This document shows positions 11,940 to 23,034 of a stretch of DNA of 64,000 nucleotides, piece after piece. The stretch is from Antedon mediterranea (lineage: Eukaryota; Echinodermata; Crinoidea; Comatulida; Antedonidae), in contig NC_092672.1 in the NCBI RefSeq assembly GCF_964355755.1, positions 32,732,501-32,796,500 on the forward strand, read 5' to 3'. The notes beneath the pieces are model-generated. The model did no database searches. It had not been told where the DNA came from and was given only the letters and a program-made list of their open reading frames with translations. Made by a program: the position numbers and the translations under genes. Position 1 is the first letter of the stretch, and each line of letters begins with the position of its first letter.

Positions 11940-12280
11940 ATTTGTGAAAAGTAGAGCTGCTAGGTCCCCGGAAATTTAAATTATACATTGATGTATGAAA
12001 GGAAAACAAGTCTCCAGGGCCAACGCTACCATGTTGCGGCTGAACGAAGAAAATTGTGAAAAATAAAGCTGCTAGCTCCCTGGAAAATAGGCCCCTATTG
12101 ATAAATGATTCGAAATTACAAGTCTGCAGGACCAGCCCGCCATAGATGGTTGGGTGGAGCTAAGAAAATTGTGAAAAGTAGAGCTTCTAGGTCCCTGCAA
12201 AATGCAGTTTACATTGAAATATGAAACAAAATTATAGGTCTACAGGAGCTAAGACCATTTTGAAAAATATGCGGTTTTGG
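11940..12280. repeat. degenerate ~120-bp tandem repeats
   Basis: Three diverged units share the pattern 'aaagtagagctgctaggtcccc ... caagtctccagg' (near 11945, 12058 and 12175). They sit in roughly 1 kb that separates the PARP B stop from the flank homologous to PARP A and are absent downstream of A. 11400-11940 holds nothing else I recognise. Confidence 0.5.
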
Positions 12281-12580
12281 TCGTGAGGTTTAGGAGCAGA
12301 TATAGTAACACATTTTGGGTTAGTAACCAAAATTTAGCGCTATTTTAATATAGATATGATATATAATATACTGTAGATGTCTTTAAAAAAAAAGAAGTAA
12401 AAAACAATATTTTTTTGGTATTTCTTTCTTGCGTAATTCTTATTGTTAGTGTAAATCGTAATCATTTCTATTAGACTCAAAGTTGTGTAACTAAAATCTC
12501 CATTGTTTGTCATTAACCCCACCAACCACCAATTCTGATTTCTTCCCTGCATTCACAGTAACGGCAAGTGCAGCAGGGGT

Positions 12581-12762
12581 GAAACACACCTGTTCCGGCA
12601 CGGTTCCGGTCCGGCGAATCGAACGCCAATGTTTCGTTTTCACGATGCTCTACGCGGCTATGCGCCAATCGATATGCGCGTAGCCGCGTAAAAACAAAAC
12701 ATTGACGTTCGATTGGAATTGCCGGCGCCGGACCGGAACCGTGCCGGAACAGGTGTGAAAGC
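12581..12762. repeat. GC-rich foldback palindrome
   Basis: Left arm cacctgttccggcacggttc and right arm gaaccgtgccggaacaggtg are perfect reverse complements. The imperfect arms extend about 70 bp on each side of a short centre containing tacgcggctatgcgcc. This is probably a small foldback element. Confidence 0.7.
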
Positions 12763-13222
12763 AAAGATTATATAGCGCCGCTACGCGGCGCAAGATAGGT
12801 AACTGGGTGAGACCTTTGTAATCCATGGACGCCATTCCGGCGGACAAATTTGAACCGGAATAAAGTCGTTGTCAAGGCAATATCCACGATGTTTCGGTTA
12901 AAGAATGAAGTTGTCTAACCAAACATATCAATGTACGTAAACACACAGAATTAATCGGAAAGTGTCCAGATTCCAAAGAAACTTTTATTTTACTTTGTTT
13001 ACATAATTTCTTCCCTTTTCCATGAATCAATCATCAAGATGGTTAACCACAGATACTTCGAGGCGGACCGCAAAATTTAAACCATTTACATTTAAATCAC
13101 AATAATAACCTGTCCGCCCGAATGGCGTCCATGAATTTACTGGACGCGTAGTGTTATAAGATGGGAGCTTGGCAACAGTTACCTATCTTGCGCCGCGTAG
13201 CGGCGCTATACAATCTTTGGTG
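12763..13222. mobile_element. inverted-repeat element, gcgccgctacgcggcgc termini
   Basis: Termini aaagattatatagcgccgct... (12763) and ...agcggcgctatacaatcttt (to about 13219) are inverted repeats of roughly 45 bp. Inside is a second inverted pair, ccatggacgccattccggcg / gcccgaatggcgtccatg. No transposase is present. It abuts the preceding palindrome. Confidence 0.6.
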
Positions 13223-13544
13223 AAAGACCCATTAGTGATGCCATCCTCGTATAAAATTATAAACTAACTAAATCACTTTTTATTCAGCTCTCTCAAGAAA
13301 GAAGACATACAAATCAAAAACTAAACTTTCAAATTCACATTATAGTCCATGGGATTTAGCTAAAAAAATGACCCTTTTCTCACACAAATTGCAAGAAAAG
13401 TTTTTTTTGATGAAATGTGTTCTTTAGACAGTACTGAACACATTTATCAACGTTAGGACATTTTTCGACAACAGGAAGTAGCCTAATTTGCATAATTAAA
13501 AATGGCCGCCATTTTTAATAACGTACTCTGTATCTTGGGAACCG

Positions 13545-14090
13545 CTAGTCACAGATACTTAATTATGGTGTCAAAATCGTTAGAATATATGTTTTTATAT
13601 TCACTTTAATGAAAAAGTTTGTCCAAAAATGAATGGAAGTGCTATTTCTAACATTATTGACCTTTGACCTTGATTTATCATATCTCAGCAACCACTAATC
13701 GGAGATATACAAATTAGAGCTTAAATTGTTCAGAAACTACACATTTATATCCAGTCTAATGGCATGTTTTTGCAAAAAATGGCGGATTCTAACATTATTG
13801 ACCTTTGACCTTGATTTTTCATATCTTAGCAACCACTAATCTGAGAGACACACAATATGGCTCAAACTGTTCAGAAACTACATATTTATATTTAGTCTAA
13901 TGGCATGTTTTTGCAAAAAATGGCCGATTCTAACATTATTGACCTTTGAACTTTGCACTACATAAAATCGCATAACTTTGAAAATATAGTACATATGACA
14001 TTATTTTTAGTGTCAAATTATTCAGAACATACATGTTTCTATAGAGTCCAATGACACATTATGTCCAATAATGACCTATTGTATGGTTAT
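13545..14090. repeat. ~141-bp tandem repeat, three to four diverged units
   Basis: The phrase tctaacattattgacctttg recurs at about 13648, 13788 and 13929. It is followed each time by a catatctcagcaaccactaat-like stretch and ggcatgtttttgcaaaaaat. Units are 140-141 bp. No coding potential is apparent. Confidence 0.75.
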
Positions 14091-14238
14091 TAACATTTGA
14101 ACTATATTTGAAAAAGATTTTTAAACCCGGAATCTTCTTCATTATAATCAAAGAGTGTTTTGGTTCAGTCATTTTGGTGCTAATATTCCCACAAGAACAA
14201 GGTCAACAGAAAGCAGTACAGTATTTTTAGGCCTACGT

Positions 14239-14442
14239 AAGGGGGTAAATACTTATCAGTATTTTGATGTATAAATATTATATTATTATAAGGGAGTAAA
14301 TACTTATCAGTATTGTGATGTATAAATATTATATTATTATAAGGGGGTAAATACTTATCAGTATTGTGATGTATACATATTATATTATTATAAGGGGGTA
14401 AATACTTATCAGTATTGTGATGTATAAATATTATATTAGTAT
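14239..14442. repeat. 51-bp tandem repeat, four units
   Basis: Units start at 14239, 14290, 14341 and 14392 (aagggggtaaatacttatca...), nearly identical. Because 51 is a multiple of three, the minus strand shows a fake open frame with a 17-residue period. Confidence 0.9.
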
Positions 14443-14929
14443 GCGTTATAAATAAATTGCACATTTTTTTAAATTTTATATTGTGTTTTCGTTTACTGTT
14501 ATATCTCCGAAGAAAGTTAGTTTAAAATCTCAATGGTTAACTTACAAAGCACTTATATACGTTTCAAAAGTAGGTTTGTTTGTTTACGCTTGATTTTTTT
14601 GCAGCCACGTGTCACAACAACAATTTAAATGCCGTTCGCCCGGCCGATCCATCCACCACCGAGAGAGAGACCCAAATTCGACTCATATACTTGTGCGTGC
14701 GCGTAACTTGCGAACGTTCTTCTTATACCACACAGAGCGCGTAATTAAGAACGTGATACGTTTTCGTCGATTTTTAAAAACTGCATTACAGTTCCAGTGG
14801 TTGAACGGGGAGGGGGGTGGGCCGGATGTCCTAGCGGTGCATTGAAAATATATGTAAGTTTTGGATGATAATTAAAACAAAATAATAATTATAAGAAAAA
14901 TAAAATGTTGATGATGTTTAGAACGCAAT

Positions 14930-15370
14930 TAGGTAATAGGTCTAGCCTAGGCTTCCTCCTAGCTAGCTAGGCTAGGTCTAGGTAGGCCTAGCTAGGCCTA
15001 GCCTAGTAGTAGTAATCATTTAATTAGGCCTAGGCCTAGCCTAGAGGCCCCTAGGCCTAGGCTAGGCTAGGCCTACTTAAAGACCACTACAGTGTCAGTA
15101 GTCTAGGGCCTAGGCTAGGCCTTGGTAGGCTAGGGCTATTACTAATTACCTCTAAACTCTAGCATAGGCCGCCTAGCTAGCTGGCTTGTTTTAATAATTA
15201 AAAATGCTTTTTTTTATTTTATCAATTTCATAAAGGTAGCTGAACAGTCACATGCATAGGCCTATCTGTGTAACAATATTTATAACACATAGGGCCTAGG
15301 CTAGGCCTAGGTCTAGTAACAGATAGGCCTAGGCCTAGTCTAAGGCCTGGTATATCCCTTACTAGGCTAT
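14930..15370. repeat. TAGGCCTA-rich palindromic low-complexity tract
   Basis: Dense taggcctaggc / ctagctaggc words on both strands. Similar tracts lie at 26020-26330, 39770-39990 and 43150-43200. I know this style of repeat from several echinoderm genomes. No gene is seen from 14460 to 16340 apart from this tract. Confidence 0.7.
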
Positions 15371-16339
15371 ATAAACAAGTCACTCACTAAACCTATACGA
15401 CAAAAAGAGACTTCGTGTGAGAGCATACACGGTTGCCAAGGGTAATATATAATATTGTAATACGCAAATGATCACCATTGTTAGGATTAACCGCTCAGAT
15501 CGTTACGTTAGCTCAATCTTTTTTTCTTTTGTGCACAGGTATTATTGGCCTCGACTTCTGAAATCAATTCAATGCCGTCTAATCAACCATTGGGCCTACA
15601 TTGAGGAAGTTAAAAGAGTAATTTTTATAATTTGAGAAAGAAAAACAGTTTGTACAGTCGGACTCAATTTCTTATAGAAACAGGTAAGGGTGTATGATTT
15701 ACGGTACATTATTACCCCATGCAGCTGTTAAAATATACAGCGGCATGACATTTATAAATTCCTTCATAGTAGTGTGGACATGGATTTCAGATTCGTTATA
15801 TGATACAGTACGAACGAAGCCTTAGCTAATACTAGCCTAATTCTATGTGGAGAATTAAAGCAGGGATTATAATTGAGGATAAATAAAGTTCTGAAAAAGG
15901 TTATTTTGTTTTAAAGAACACTTAATAATAATAAAGAAATACGGTGTATTTTTATATCGGAAATATTTCAGTGTAATGCTATTATTTAGTATGACATGAT
16001 GTACTGTAAAGGTATGCAAATACGAAGTATATACTAGCTGAGAGTAATTTTGGCCTTTTGTCAATATAATGATAATAGCCTAGGCCTACATCAAATCACA
16101 CATATAACCGGGTACATCATGCATTATTGCGTGATTAAATTTGTCATTCATTTGTCTATTTAATTCATTTCCAATATTTATGTAGGTTTACATTTATAGG
16201 CTAGACTAAAAAAATGATCGACTGTATTTAGTGAATATACATAAAAAAATCATCAAATGCTGATTTGTCAGTTCATCAATTAATAAAGTATTACAACATC
16301 AATGTTTATTTATACTATTATTGCGTAATTGAGCGTCGT

Positions 16340-16590
16340 AAGCAAATTCTGACGCGCGGTGCTCTTACAATTTTCATCAGCATTTGAACGCGCCCGTAAA
16401 ATGATGTCTTTTTTTCAGTGCCGTCGATGGTTATAATAGGCCCCACAATTATTACCGTATTTTAGTATATTGTAAGTAATTTCAGCCACGTAATTGTCGG
16501 TGAGCACCACTAAGCTGACGCGCGCGTACGAGTTTCATCAGTATTTGGACGCGCGCGTATAAAACGCTGTCTTCGTGGCGCCGATGAGTA
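16340..16590 (+). promoter_or_regulatory. duplicated TATA-type promoter module upstream of FN3 protein 1
   Basis: Two related modules share 'gacgcgcg ... tttcatcag.atttg.acgcgc.cgta.aa' at about 16348-16412 and 16513-16575. The proximal one contains cgtataaaacg at about 16556-16566, a good TATA box roughly 140 bp before the coding start. The distal copy reads cgtaaaatg and has lost the TATA. Confidence 0.5.
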
Positions 16591-16703
16591 GGCCCAGTTA
16601 TCAATCTGTATTCTTAAAAGATAAGAAATATAAATCTGTAAGATTGAAACAAAAAATAAATACACATTTTCGTTTACTTCTTTCAAATAGGTCTATTGAA
16701 CAG

Positions 16704-17303
16704 ATGATGAAGACGTACGTTTCAACATGCTCATGCGCAGTAGTGTTTATATTACTTCTGACGCCAAGAAGCGCATTTGGGGCAACTTACGCATCAGACC
16801 TTACGTTGTTGAGCAAAACAACTACGTCACTAGCGATCTCGTGGACCGTAGCATCCGACAACACAACAGCAGATTATTACATAATAACAGTGGATGACTC
16901 ATCCAACGCGCGCGTACAAACAGTGAACATTACAGACCTGACGTTAAATAATTTTATGTTCACGAGTTTAGAACAAGCAAAAGCATATACGTTTACGTTA
17001 ACTACGTACGATTCAGATAATGCGGAAATTGGCTCGGATACGTTAAGAGTTTCAACCGTTTATGATACCTGGAACACGAAGGCTATCATCGCTATGGCTA
17101 TTGCCGGTTTTATCGTGTTATCCTTACTTGGAGCTAAAGTAATCGCCACATGTTGGAATCCAGATAAAAGTCAAGAAAAATGGAAAAAAGAAGTTCTAGT
17201 AGTGAAACAAAGAAAGAAAGAAGAAAAAAGAAGAAGAAAACCTGCTGTTTCAAACGACACGACGGAAGAGGATTTGGACGATAACTCCAACCTTCCAATT
17301 TAG
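16704..17303 (+). CDS. small type I membrane protein with one fibronectin-III domain (FN3 protein 1)
   Basis: 199 codons, single coding exon. The frame extends upstream, but the ATG pair at 16704 is preferred because it is followed by a clear signal peptide (MMKTYVSTCSCAVVFILLL...SAFG). Residues about 27-115 form one FN3 domain (SLAISWTVASDNTTADYYIITV; AYTFTLTTY). A transmembrane helix at about 122-150 (IIAMAIAGFIVLSLLGAKVI) is followed by a strongly basic, Lys-rich tail and an acidic end (EEDLDDNSNLPI). Several NxT/NxS sites lie in the ectodomain. An AATAAA lies about 60 bp downstream. It shares its architecture with the two genes at 20055 and 22444. It resembles a cell-surface receptor or adhesion protein; no specific family is recognised. 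Confidence 0.7.
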   Translation: MMKTYVSTCSCAVVFILLLTPRSAFGATYASDLTLLSKTTTSLAISWTVASDNTTADYYIITVDDSSNARVQTVNITDLTLNNFMFTSLEQAKAYTFTLTTYDSDNAEIGSDTLRVSTVYDTWNTKAIIAMAIAGFIVLSLLGAKVIATCWNPDKSQEKWKKEVLVVKQRKKEEKRRRKPAVSNDTTEEDLDDNSNLPI

Positions 17304-17446
17304 CCTAATTAATAACAAAACAACAAACAAACACTAGTTAACTAAAATTTCAACAAAGTAATAATAAATAAAATATTTATAGTCAACACTATTATAAGAT
17401 AATATAAACAAATAAAATATTAATATAGTATTTTTTTAAACTACAT

Positions 17447-18233
17447 TTAGTCCATGGACTGGAGGGGGTTACCGTGCACCCCCGACACAGTTAAACTTCT
17501 TTGGTATAATTTTCTTCCCACGATCGTGAACAAATCGATTAAGAATAAAAAATGACAATTTGTATATTAAACTGCAATTTTTAACTTGTTGACATTACAT
17601 TTTCTTATTCAATATGTCAGTAAGCACAAGTAAAACACAATTACGAAAAAAAAAATATTGAAAGTTGTACGTAGATACGATGTTGAAATTTGCCTTCTTT
17701 GTATATTAAAGTGAGTCTATAATGTAAATTGTATTCTTTTTAAAAATAATTGTGCTCAATAGACTAATTTTTACTATTTACTTATTTATTTAAGTTTGCT
17801 TCATATATAGAGTATTTATTGTTTTCTGTTTCATACCTTTAGTTGCTGTTGGTTTTGATGAAATAAAATAGAAATTGATCTATATTTTGACAAAAAATGC
17901 ATTTTTGCAAAAGGTCAGTGACCCTTAATAATCGTCTGATTAATTTTATTTAGATTTAAAAAAATGTATGCTACACAATGTTACCAATTTAATACTAATT
18001 AGATGTTTGATTCTTGGGTTATTAGGATAAATGTTACCCCATACCTCGAACAATATTTTGAAGATAAAACACTGATGATCATTACAAATAAAGCAAGTAC
18101 ATACAAGGCATCCCTATATTTTTCTTGTTAACATTGATTTTTTTCACTCTATATGCCTGTGGGAAGAAAATTACACCAAAGAAGTTTAACTGTGTTGGGG
18201 GTGCACGGTAATCCCCTCCAGCCCATCGACTAA
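17447..18233. mobile_element. 787-bp non-autonomous DNA transposon
   Basis: Terminal inverted repeats of about 70 bp: ttagtccatggactggaggg... on the left and ...cccctccagcccatcgactaa on the right. The repeats include cgtgcaccccc and gttaaacttctttggt. The interior is AT-rich with no open frame. The target duplication is unclear. Confidence 0.8.
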
Positions 18234-18321
18234 CTAGGCCTAAATATTTATTTAAACAAAGTGTAACATAAAAGTAGGGAATTAATTTTAATAAGATATT
18301 TAATACAAAGTTGCCTCATTA

Positions 18322-18467
18322 AAGCTCTGTCTACACTATCAAACTTTATGTGACAAAACATGTGATGTGCCCATATATGGACATGATGATATCATTATCA
18401 CTAGTGACCATATTTGGGCACATCACACTTTTTTTTCAAACTAGTTTGATAATGTAGACAGAGCTTT
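18322..18467. mobile_element. MITE, GTCTACACTATCAAACT family (copy 2)
   Basis: Complete copy with ends aaagctctgtctacactatc and gataatgtagacagagcttt. The internal inverted arms are gatgtgcccatatatgg / ccatatttgggcacatc. Confidence 0.9.
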
Positions 18468-20054
18468 ATGTTATAATGTAAATATTCATCATTTGTCGGT
18501 TATACGTAAATACATATTTCTTTATCGTTTTGATAAGCTATATATTTGATATTTTCAATGATATCAATGTTTTTTTTTTGATCTTTTTTTTCATTAATAA
18601 TTTTGTTATGTTCATTTTTCTTATATTATTTTGATTTTGTTTGGTTTCATTTTGTGTGTGTGAGTGACATAAATATTTGGGTTAGGTAATCTCTTATCTA
18701 TTTGTATTTGTCTTTGTTATTTTTATTTTATGTATATAAACGAAAAAGTGAACTATATTATTTCTTGTCTGTTTTTTTAGTTCAATAAAAACGTAAGATA
18801 CAAGATATAACTAAAACTGACGGTAAAAGTGGCCTAGTACGGTAACTTCTGTAAATTAGTTTTAAAATAAATGATTTGTTTTACCAACAACGCGATAACG
18901 AAAAAAAAATTGCGCTTTATTTAGAAGCGATTTGTTGTTTTAATATCCTGATTCAGTTCCAGCCAATCACAAAAGAGAGATAAATTGCGCTATTTTTTAA
19001 AACGTCATGTGATAACAGCCGGCCACATGCATGCAGCGCGCTGGCTATATCATCATCTACGTACTGTACCTAGCTAGCTAGGCCCGACTGGTCGGCTACG
19101 TACTGGTAGACTAGTTTTCTGGTTTGTATATGACAAATTTAATCTGAATTTGTATAATTACTATAGGCTAATGAAAAAATATCTGACAGGAAATAGGCCG
19201 CAAAAAATGGAATGAATGGTGAGTACAGTTTTCTCTAGGCCCTAGCCTATACTAGGCCTAGCCAGGCGCGCTTACCTACTTGTCACAGCCTTGTTGGGTG
19301 TGGCCTGCCTGCACCATGTCATGAATACACACAACAGGGAGTACAGGAGGAGCGGCGTTGGTCTAGGCCTAGTCTAGTATATACGGTACCGTACATTGAG
19401 ACTGTTTATCGTTGTTTGAGAGACTTCAATTCAATATTTAATTTTATTTATTAATCGTAACTTATCTTTATTCGATTACGATAGACTTTAATAAGTCTCA
19501 CCTAACATTAATAACAACTATACAGACAGGTAGCTAGAGTATAGACATATATGTGTGGACTCCTCATAGGCCTATTTGCTGGTTGATGAACATTGATTTG
19601 TCAAAACAAAGAGTCGTACCATTTACGCTATATAATTAAAGATGATTTATTAAAAACGTATTATCTTACAAATTAAACACAGGGCCAGCTTTACTATGAC
19701 CTCATAATTACATTTTAATTTTGGGTATACAGTAATTGAGTCGAATTGTCGATATCGCTTTCTCGGAAAGAAGAAGAATGAGTGTGGATTAAGTAATTAG
19801 TTAGTTGGCGTACACTGACGTCTGTTATCAACTCTCCTAATCTGTAAAACTTGGTCCAGAAGAAGAGAATGTGGTAATTTTCTGATGGTATAGCTCGTTT
19901 ATTTTTCTATTAGAAAGAGACCCCAGCCACCTATAGTTTCTTACATATTATATTTATTATTTTTAAAAAGCCTACAATTTCATAAATAATTATAAAAATA
20001 TGTTTTTTTAATTCAATTTTTGTTTTCATAAAATTTGTCGGTAATAGACAACAT
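18468..20054. other. intergenic between convergent FN3 genes
   Basis: AT-rich with T-runs, plus CpG and TAGGCC patches around 18960-19310. I see no exon, RNA gene or clear element termini. Confidence 0.4.
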
Positions 20055-20738
20055 TTACCCTATTTGCTGATTATGCTCTATTATCATAGGGCCTGGGTCA
20101 TCCATGCTCAAAGACCTAAACCCTAGATTGTCCATCCCCTCCGACCCTTCTGGGGTGTCATTATCTCTAGGAAACCCTGGATTGTCAATCCCCGCTGACC
20201 CTTCGGGAGTAGCGCTGGCTCTAGGAATCGTCTTCGCCTTTTTGTAGTTCAACTCTCCATCTGCTAATATCTGTTCCTGTGACTGTTTTATGACCTTATC
20301 TTTGTCTTTCTTGCAAACGAGGTCTAAGATCACAACAAGGAGAAACGTCACCAGAATGAAAGCTCCGACGAATATTGCCACGAACCTGTCATTTGTTTCA
20401 AAAGATTGACACGTAGTCGTGTTGGCATCACGCGTAGTGGAATCAAGGCTGAACGCTACGCATACGTCATAGCGTGTGCTAGAGTCTAAATCATTTAGCT
20501 CATATCTCATCTCGTCTAATTGTCTGTTAAAAACTTCATCTCCCGTATCGGTGTACAACGTCAGCCAAAACAACGGATGCGAAACGTTTGTCACTACTAC
20601 CTCTTGCGTTGTATTCCATGTAACGAGGGCTCTTTTTGCTCTCACGTTACCGATTTGTAGATTTTGGATAACGTTGTTACCATGTCCCAGTTGAGATGTC
20701 ACCATCAACAAGAATAAGCCTAGTCCAAATCTCAACAT
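20055..20738 (-). CDS. small type I membrane protein with one fibronectin-III domain (FN3 protein 2)
   Basis: 227 codons from the ATG at 20738 (MLRFGLGLFLLMVTSQLGHG signal peptide). An in-frame ATG lies further up at 20795, but an acceptor-like tract (tttcag) lies between, so the shorter start is preferred. FN3 domain at about 21-115 (ALVTWNTTQEVVV; RYDVCVAFSLD) with a Cys pair and NVS/NTT sites. The transmembrane helix at about 121-143 (FVAIFVGAFILVTFLLVVILD) is followed by CKKDKDK. The cytoplasmic tail has two related blocks, TPEGSAGIDNPGF and TPEGSEGMDNLGF, then SMDDPGP near the C-terminus. It is the closest relative of FN3 protein 3, with the same strand, the same helix motif and a shared DPGP tail. 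The ligand is unknown. Confidence 0.75.
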   Translation of the reverse strand: MLRFGLGLFLLMVTSQLGHGNNVIQNLQIGNVRAKRALVTWNTTQEVVVTNVSHPLFWLTLYTDTGDEVFNRQLDEMRYELNDLDSSTRYDVCVAFSLDSTTRDANTTTCQSFETNDRFVAIFVGAFILVTFLLVVILDLVCKKDKDKVIKQSQEQILADGELNYKKAKTIPRASATPEGSAGIDNPGFPRDNDTPEGSEGMDNLGFRSLSMDDPGPMIIEHNQQIG

Positions 20739-21605
20739 CTTCAGTCTCTGAAACAATACAATATCGTTATTGGATTTATTTTGTTGACCAATCATAGAAC
20801 ATTTATGCGGAGAGCGATGAATATTAAATTATGCGATTCCTGCTTTTTAAAATGCATTCGTCAGGCCAGCAGTCCCCCTTATTTGAGTGTCGTGAGTCAC
20901 TAGTCATACAACTTTACTGGTGGCACGAAAGAAAGATGCTTCTAAAATAAGAATGTTGACGGCCTACAGCAATGTATGATGGAGTAGTCTAACATGTACA
21001 CTAAACATTAAGCTTGGCGTCCCATTATGACGTAATGCTAACGACGCAGCGCAATATTTGTGTCCAATAATCACAAGCGATGGACTATTCGTACTAGAGC
21101 TTGTGCTTAAATTTGGTAGGGCCTACCTATTATAGATAAATGCTACTGTTCTTCATATTCATGAAATAAAAACAAAGCGTGGATATCATACCTTTTTAGG
21201 GCCAAATTGATTACTGCAATGCTGTTTTATTTCAACGTTTACATCAAAATATGACGTCTGTCCATTACTCGTTCATATAGAATTTATAATATTCTAGGCT
21301 ATTTTATTATTTATTTGCTATGCATGAATTATGAAGCAACAACAAGACAATGAATCCACTTGTGCTGGCAGTCAGTTCTTCAGTGTTGGTGATTCAAATA
21401 ACCCATTGAACCGTTCAGGTTGTGTGTAATTAACCAGAACGATAGTACGTTTGTACGAAACACAGAGGCTTACGGATAAGGACTGTTTCACACTATAGAG
21501 ATTCCACATATATACATACAAATAACCGTTCTCTATGCTGCGCGCGTTCTAACCTTGATACGGTACCTACTTTAGTGTACGCGTGCGCCAACTCACTGCG
21601 CATTG

Positions 21606-21979
21606 AGGCCCATTTACACAGGGCGATAACGATCGACGATAAATAGATAAACATACATTTTTAATTTCTTGGATAAAACGAAATAAATTAGAACAGTTTT
21701 CGTTCTACAACTATAGGATAATCATGTATGCTGTATTTGATGAAAATAATATTGTTTCAAATCCAATCAAATGACGTCATGATCAATAAAAACAATAAAA
21801 TCGTTGTATTGTAACGATATTATTGTTGTTACTAATCATGACGTCATTTGATTGTACGCGTGGAAATATTATTTTCACCTATAGTTTCTAGGATAAAAAC
21901 TTTTTAAAATTCTAGGTATGAAAAATGCATATTTATCTTTTTATCGTAGATCGTTATCGCCCTAGTGTAAATGGGCCTT
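21606..21979. mobile_element. 374-bp foldback MITE
   Basis: Inverted termini aggcccatttacacagggcg and cgccctagtgtaaatgggcct extend about 38 bp (gataacgatc). There is an inner inverted pair around gacgtcatgatcaata / taatcatgacgtcattt. No open frame. Confidence 0.75.
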
Positions 21980-21982
21980 AAG

Positions 21983-22149
21983 CGTGGTTCCCACTAGCGA
22001 CGCAACACAAGGACGTAACGCAACGCAAGTGAATTGACCAATCACAAGCGATGGCTTATTCGCTTGTGATTGCTAACTTCGGTTGCCATTGGTTAAAACG
22101 CTTGCGTTGCGTTTACGTCCTTGCGTTACGTTCTAGTGGGAACCAAGCT
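21983..22149. mobile_element. MITE with TTAA target duplication (gcgtggttcccactag family)
   Basis: Ends gcgtggttcccactagcgac and acgttctagtgggaaccaagc are inverted repeats, flanked on both sides by TTAA (21979-21982 and 22150-22153), which suggests piggyBac-type mobilisation. Internal inverted arms: aatcacaagcgatggcttat / cttgtgattgctaac. Relatives lie at 51707-51867, 52213-52612 and 53503-53695. Confidence 0.8.
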
Positions 22150-22443
22150 TTAACTCGTGTGTGTATACAACAAGTTCAAAATTAAATTCAACATATTAAT
22201 CAATTTCTAGTCATTTAGGTCAATATATTAAACATGGTATAATGAAGCATCTCACAGCCAAAGCTATGAAACGTTACAATAGCAAAATACGGAAAAGAAA
22301 TGCTTAAAGAAGACATGCAATAGTATAATACTTTCTCAAAATTATGTCCTAAAAATACAAAAGGATCCGCGACTTAAGAAACATTTTTCTAAGCACACCA
22401 GGGGAAGAGTTAATTTCATTCTTCCGTGAGGACACGAAGTATT

Positions 22444-23001
22444 TTATTTATTGTTGTTATATAAAGTTATGTTGGATGGTCCGGGATCTTCCATGTTGAT
22501 CTCTGTAAATAGCAGTTTCTCTTTCGTCTGTGACGCCCTGAAGTTTGCTGTGCCACCAGCAAGCTGCAGGTTCATTTGCTTCTGCTGTCGACTTGAATCA
22601 CATCGGCAAAGTTGGTCAATTAAAACAAGAAATAAAAACACGAACAAGATAAATGCTCCAACAATAATGGCGGCCAGTTTTGACTGGGAATACTTTGTAG
22701 TGAAATGTTGACAAGTTGGTACCGTACTGTTGTATGAAACGCAGACGGTATACTTTTCGCTAGCCCTAAGTTTTGTCGGCATGTATCGAAACACTTCCAG
22801 GCCTGAAATCACTTCTTCTGCAGTTGAAGCACTGGTTAATGTCAGGGTAGCATAATTGGTATCACTTTCTTCGGAAGCTTCCCATGAAATGAGAGCGCTG
22901 TGTACTTCGATGTTTGTAACTGTGATTTTATCAATTTGGATTGTGATGACGTCATCGAAGCAGGCGATCAGTAGGACGACCAAACACAATTTGAAGTTCA
23001 T
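22444..23001 (-). CDS. small type I membrane protein with one fibronectin-III domain (FN3 protein 3)
   Basis: 185 codons from the ATG at 23001 (MNFKLCLVVLLIACFDDVIT signal peptide). A longer frame reaches 23034, but an acceptor-like tttgtag sits just before the chosen ATG. FN3 at about 22-105 (HSALISWEASEESDTNYATLTL; KYTVCVSYNST). The transmembrane helix at about 112-134 (LAAIIVGAFILFVFLFLVLID) shares the VGAFIL core with FN3 protein 2. The short tail ends in an MEDPGPSN motif like SMDDPGP in protein 2. It probably arose by local duplication. Function unknown; presumed surface receptor or adhesion molecule. Confidence 0.75.
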   Translation of the reverse strand: MNFKLCLVVLLIACFDDVITIQIDKITVTNIEVHSALISWEASEESDTNYATLTLTSASTAEEVISGLEVFRYMPTKLRASEKYTVCVSYNSTVPTCQHFTTKYSQSKLAAIIVGAFILFVFLFLVLIDQLCRCDSSRQQKQMNLQLAGGTANFRASQTKEKLLFTEINMEDPGPSNITLYNNNK

Positions 23002-23034
23002 TTCTACAAAGATAATGTTGTTAGACCGAATCAA

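Noticed and set aside
14180-14464. Minus-strand open frame with a repeated 17-residue pattern
   Set aside because: It is produced by the 51-bp satellite (51 is a multiple of three); no start context, domain or conservation sign.
14930-15370. CRISPR-like or regulatory array in the TAGGCC tract
   Set aside because: No fixed spacer-repeat period; it is palindromic low-complexity sequence found in several places.
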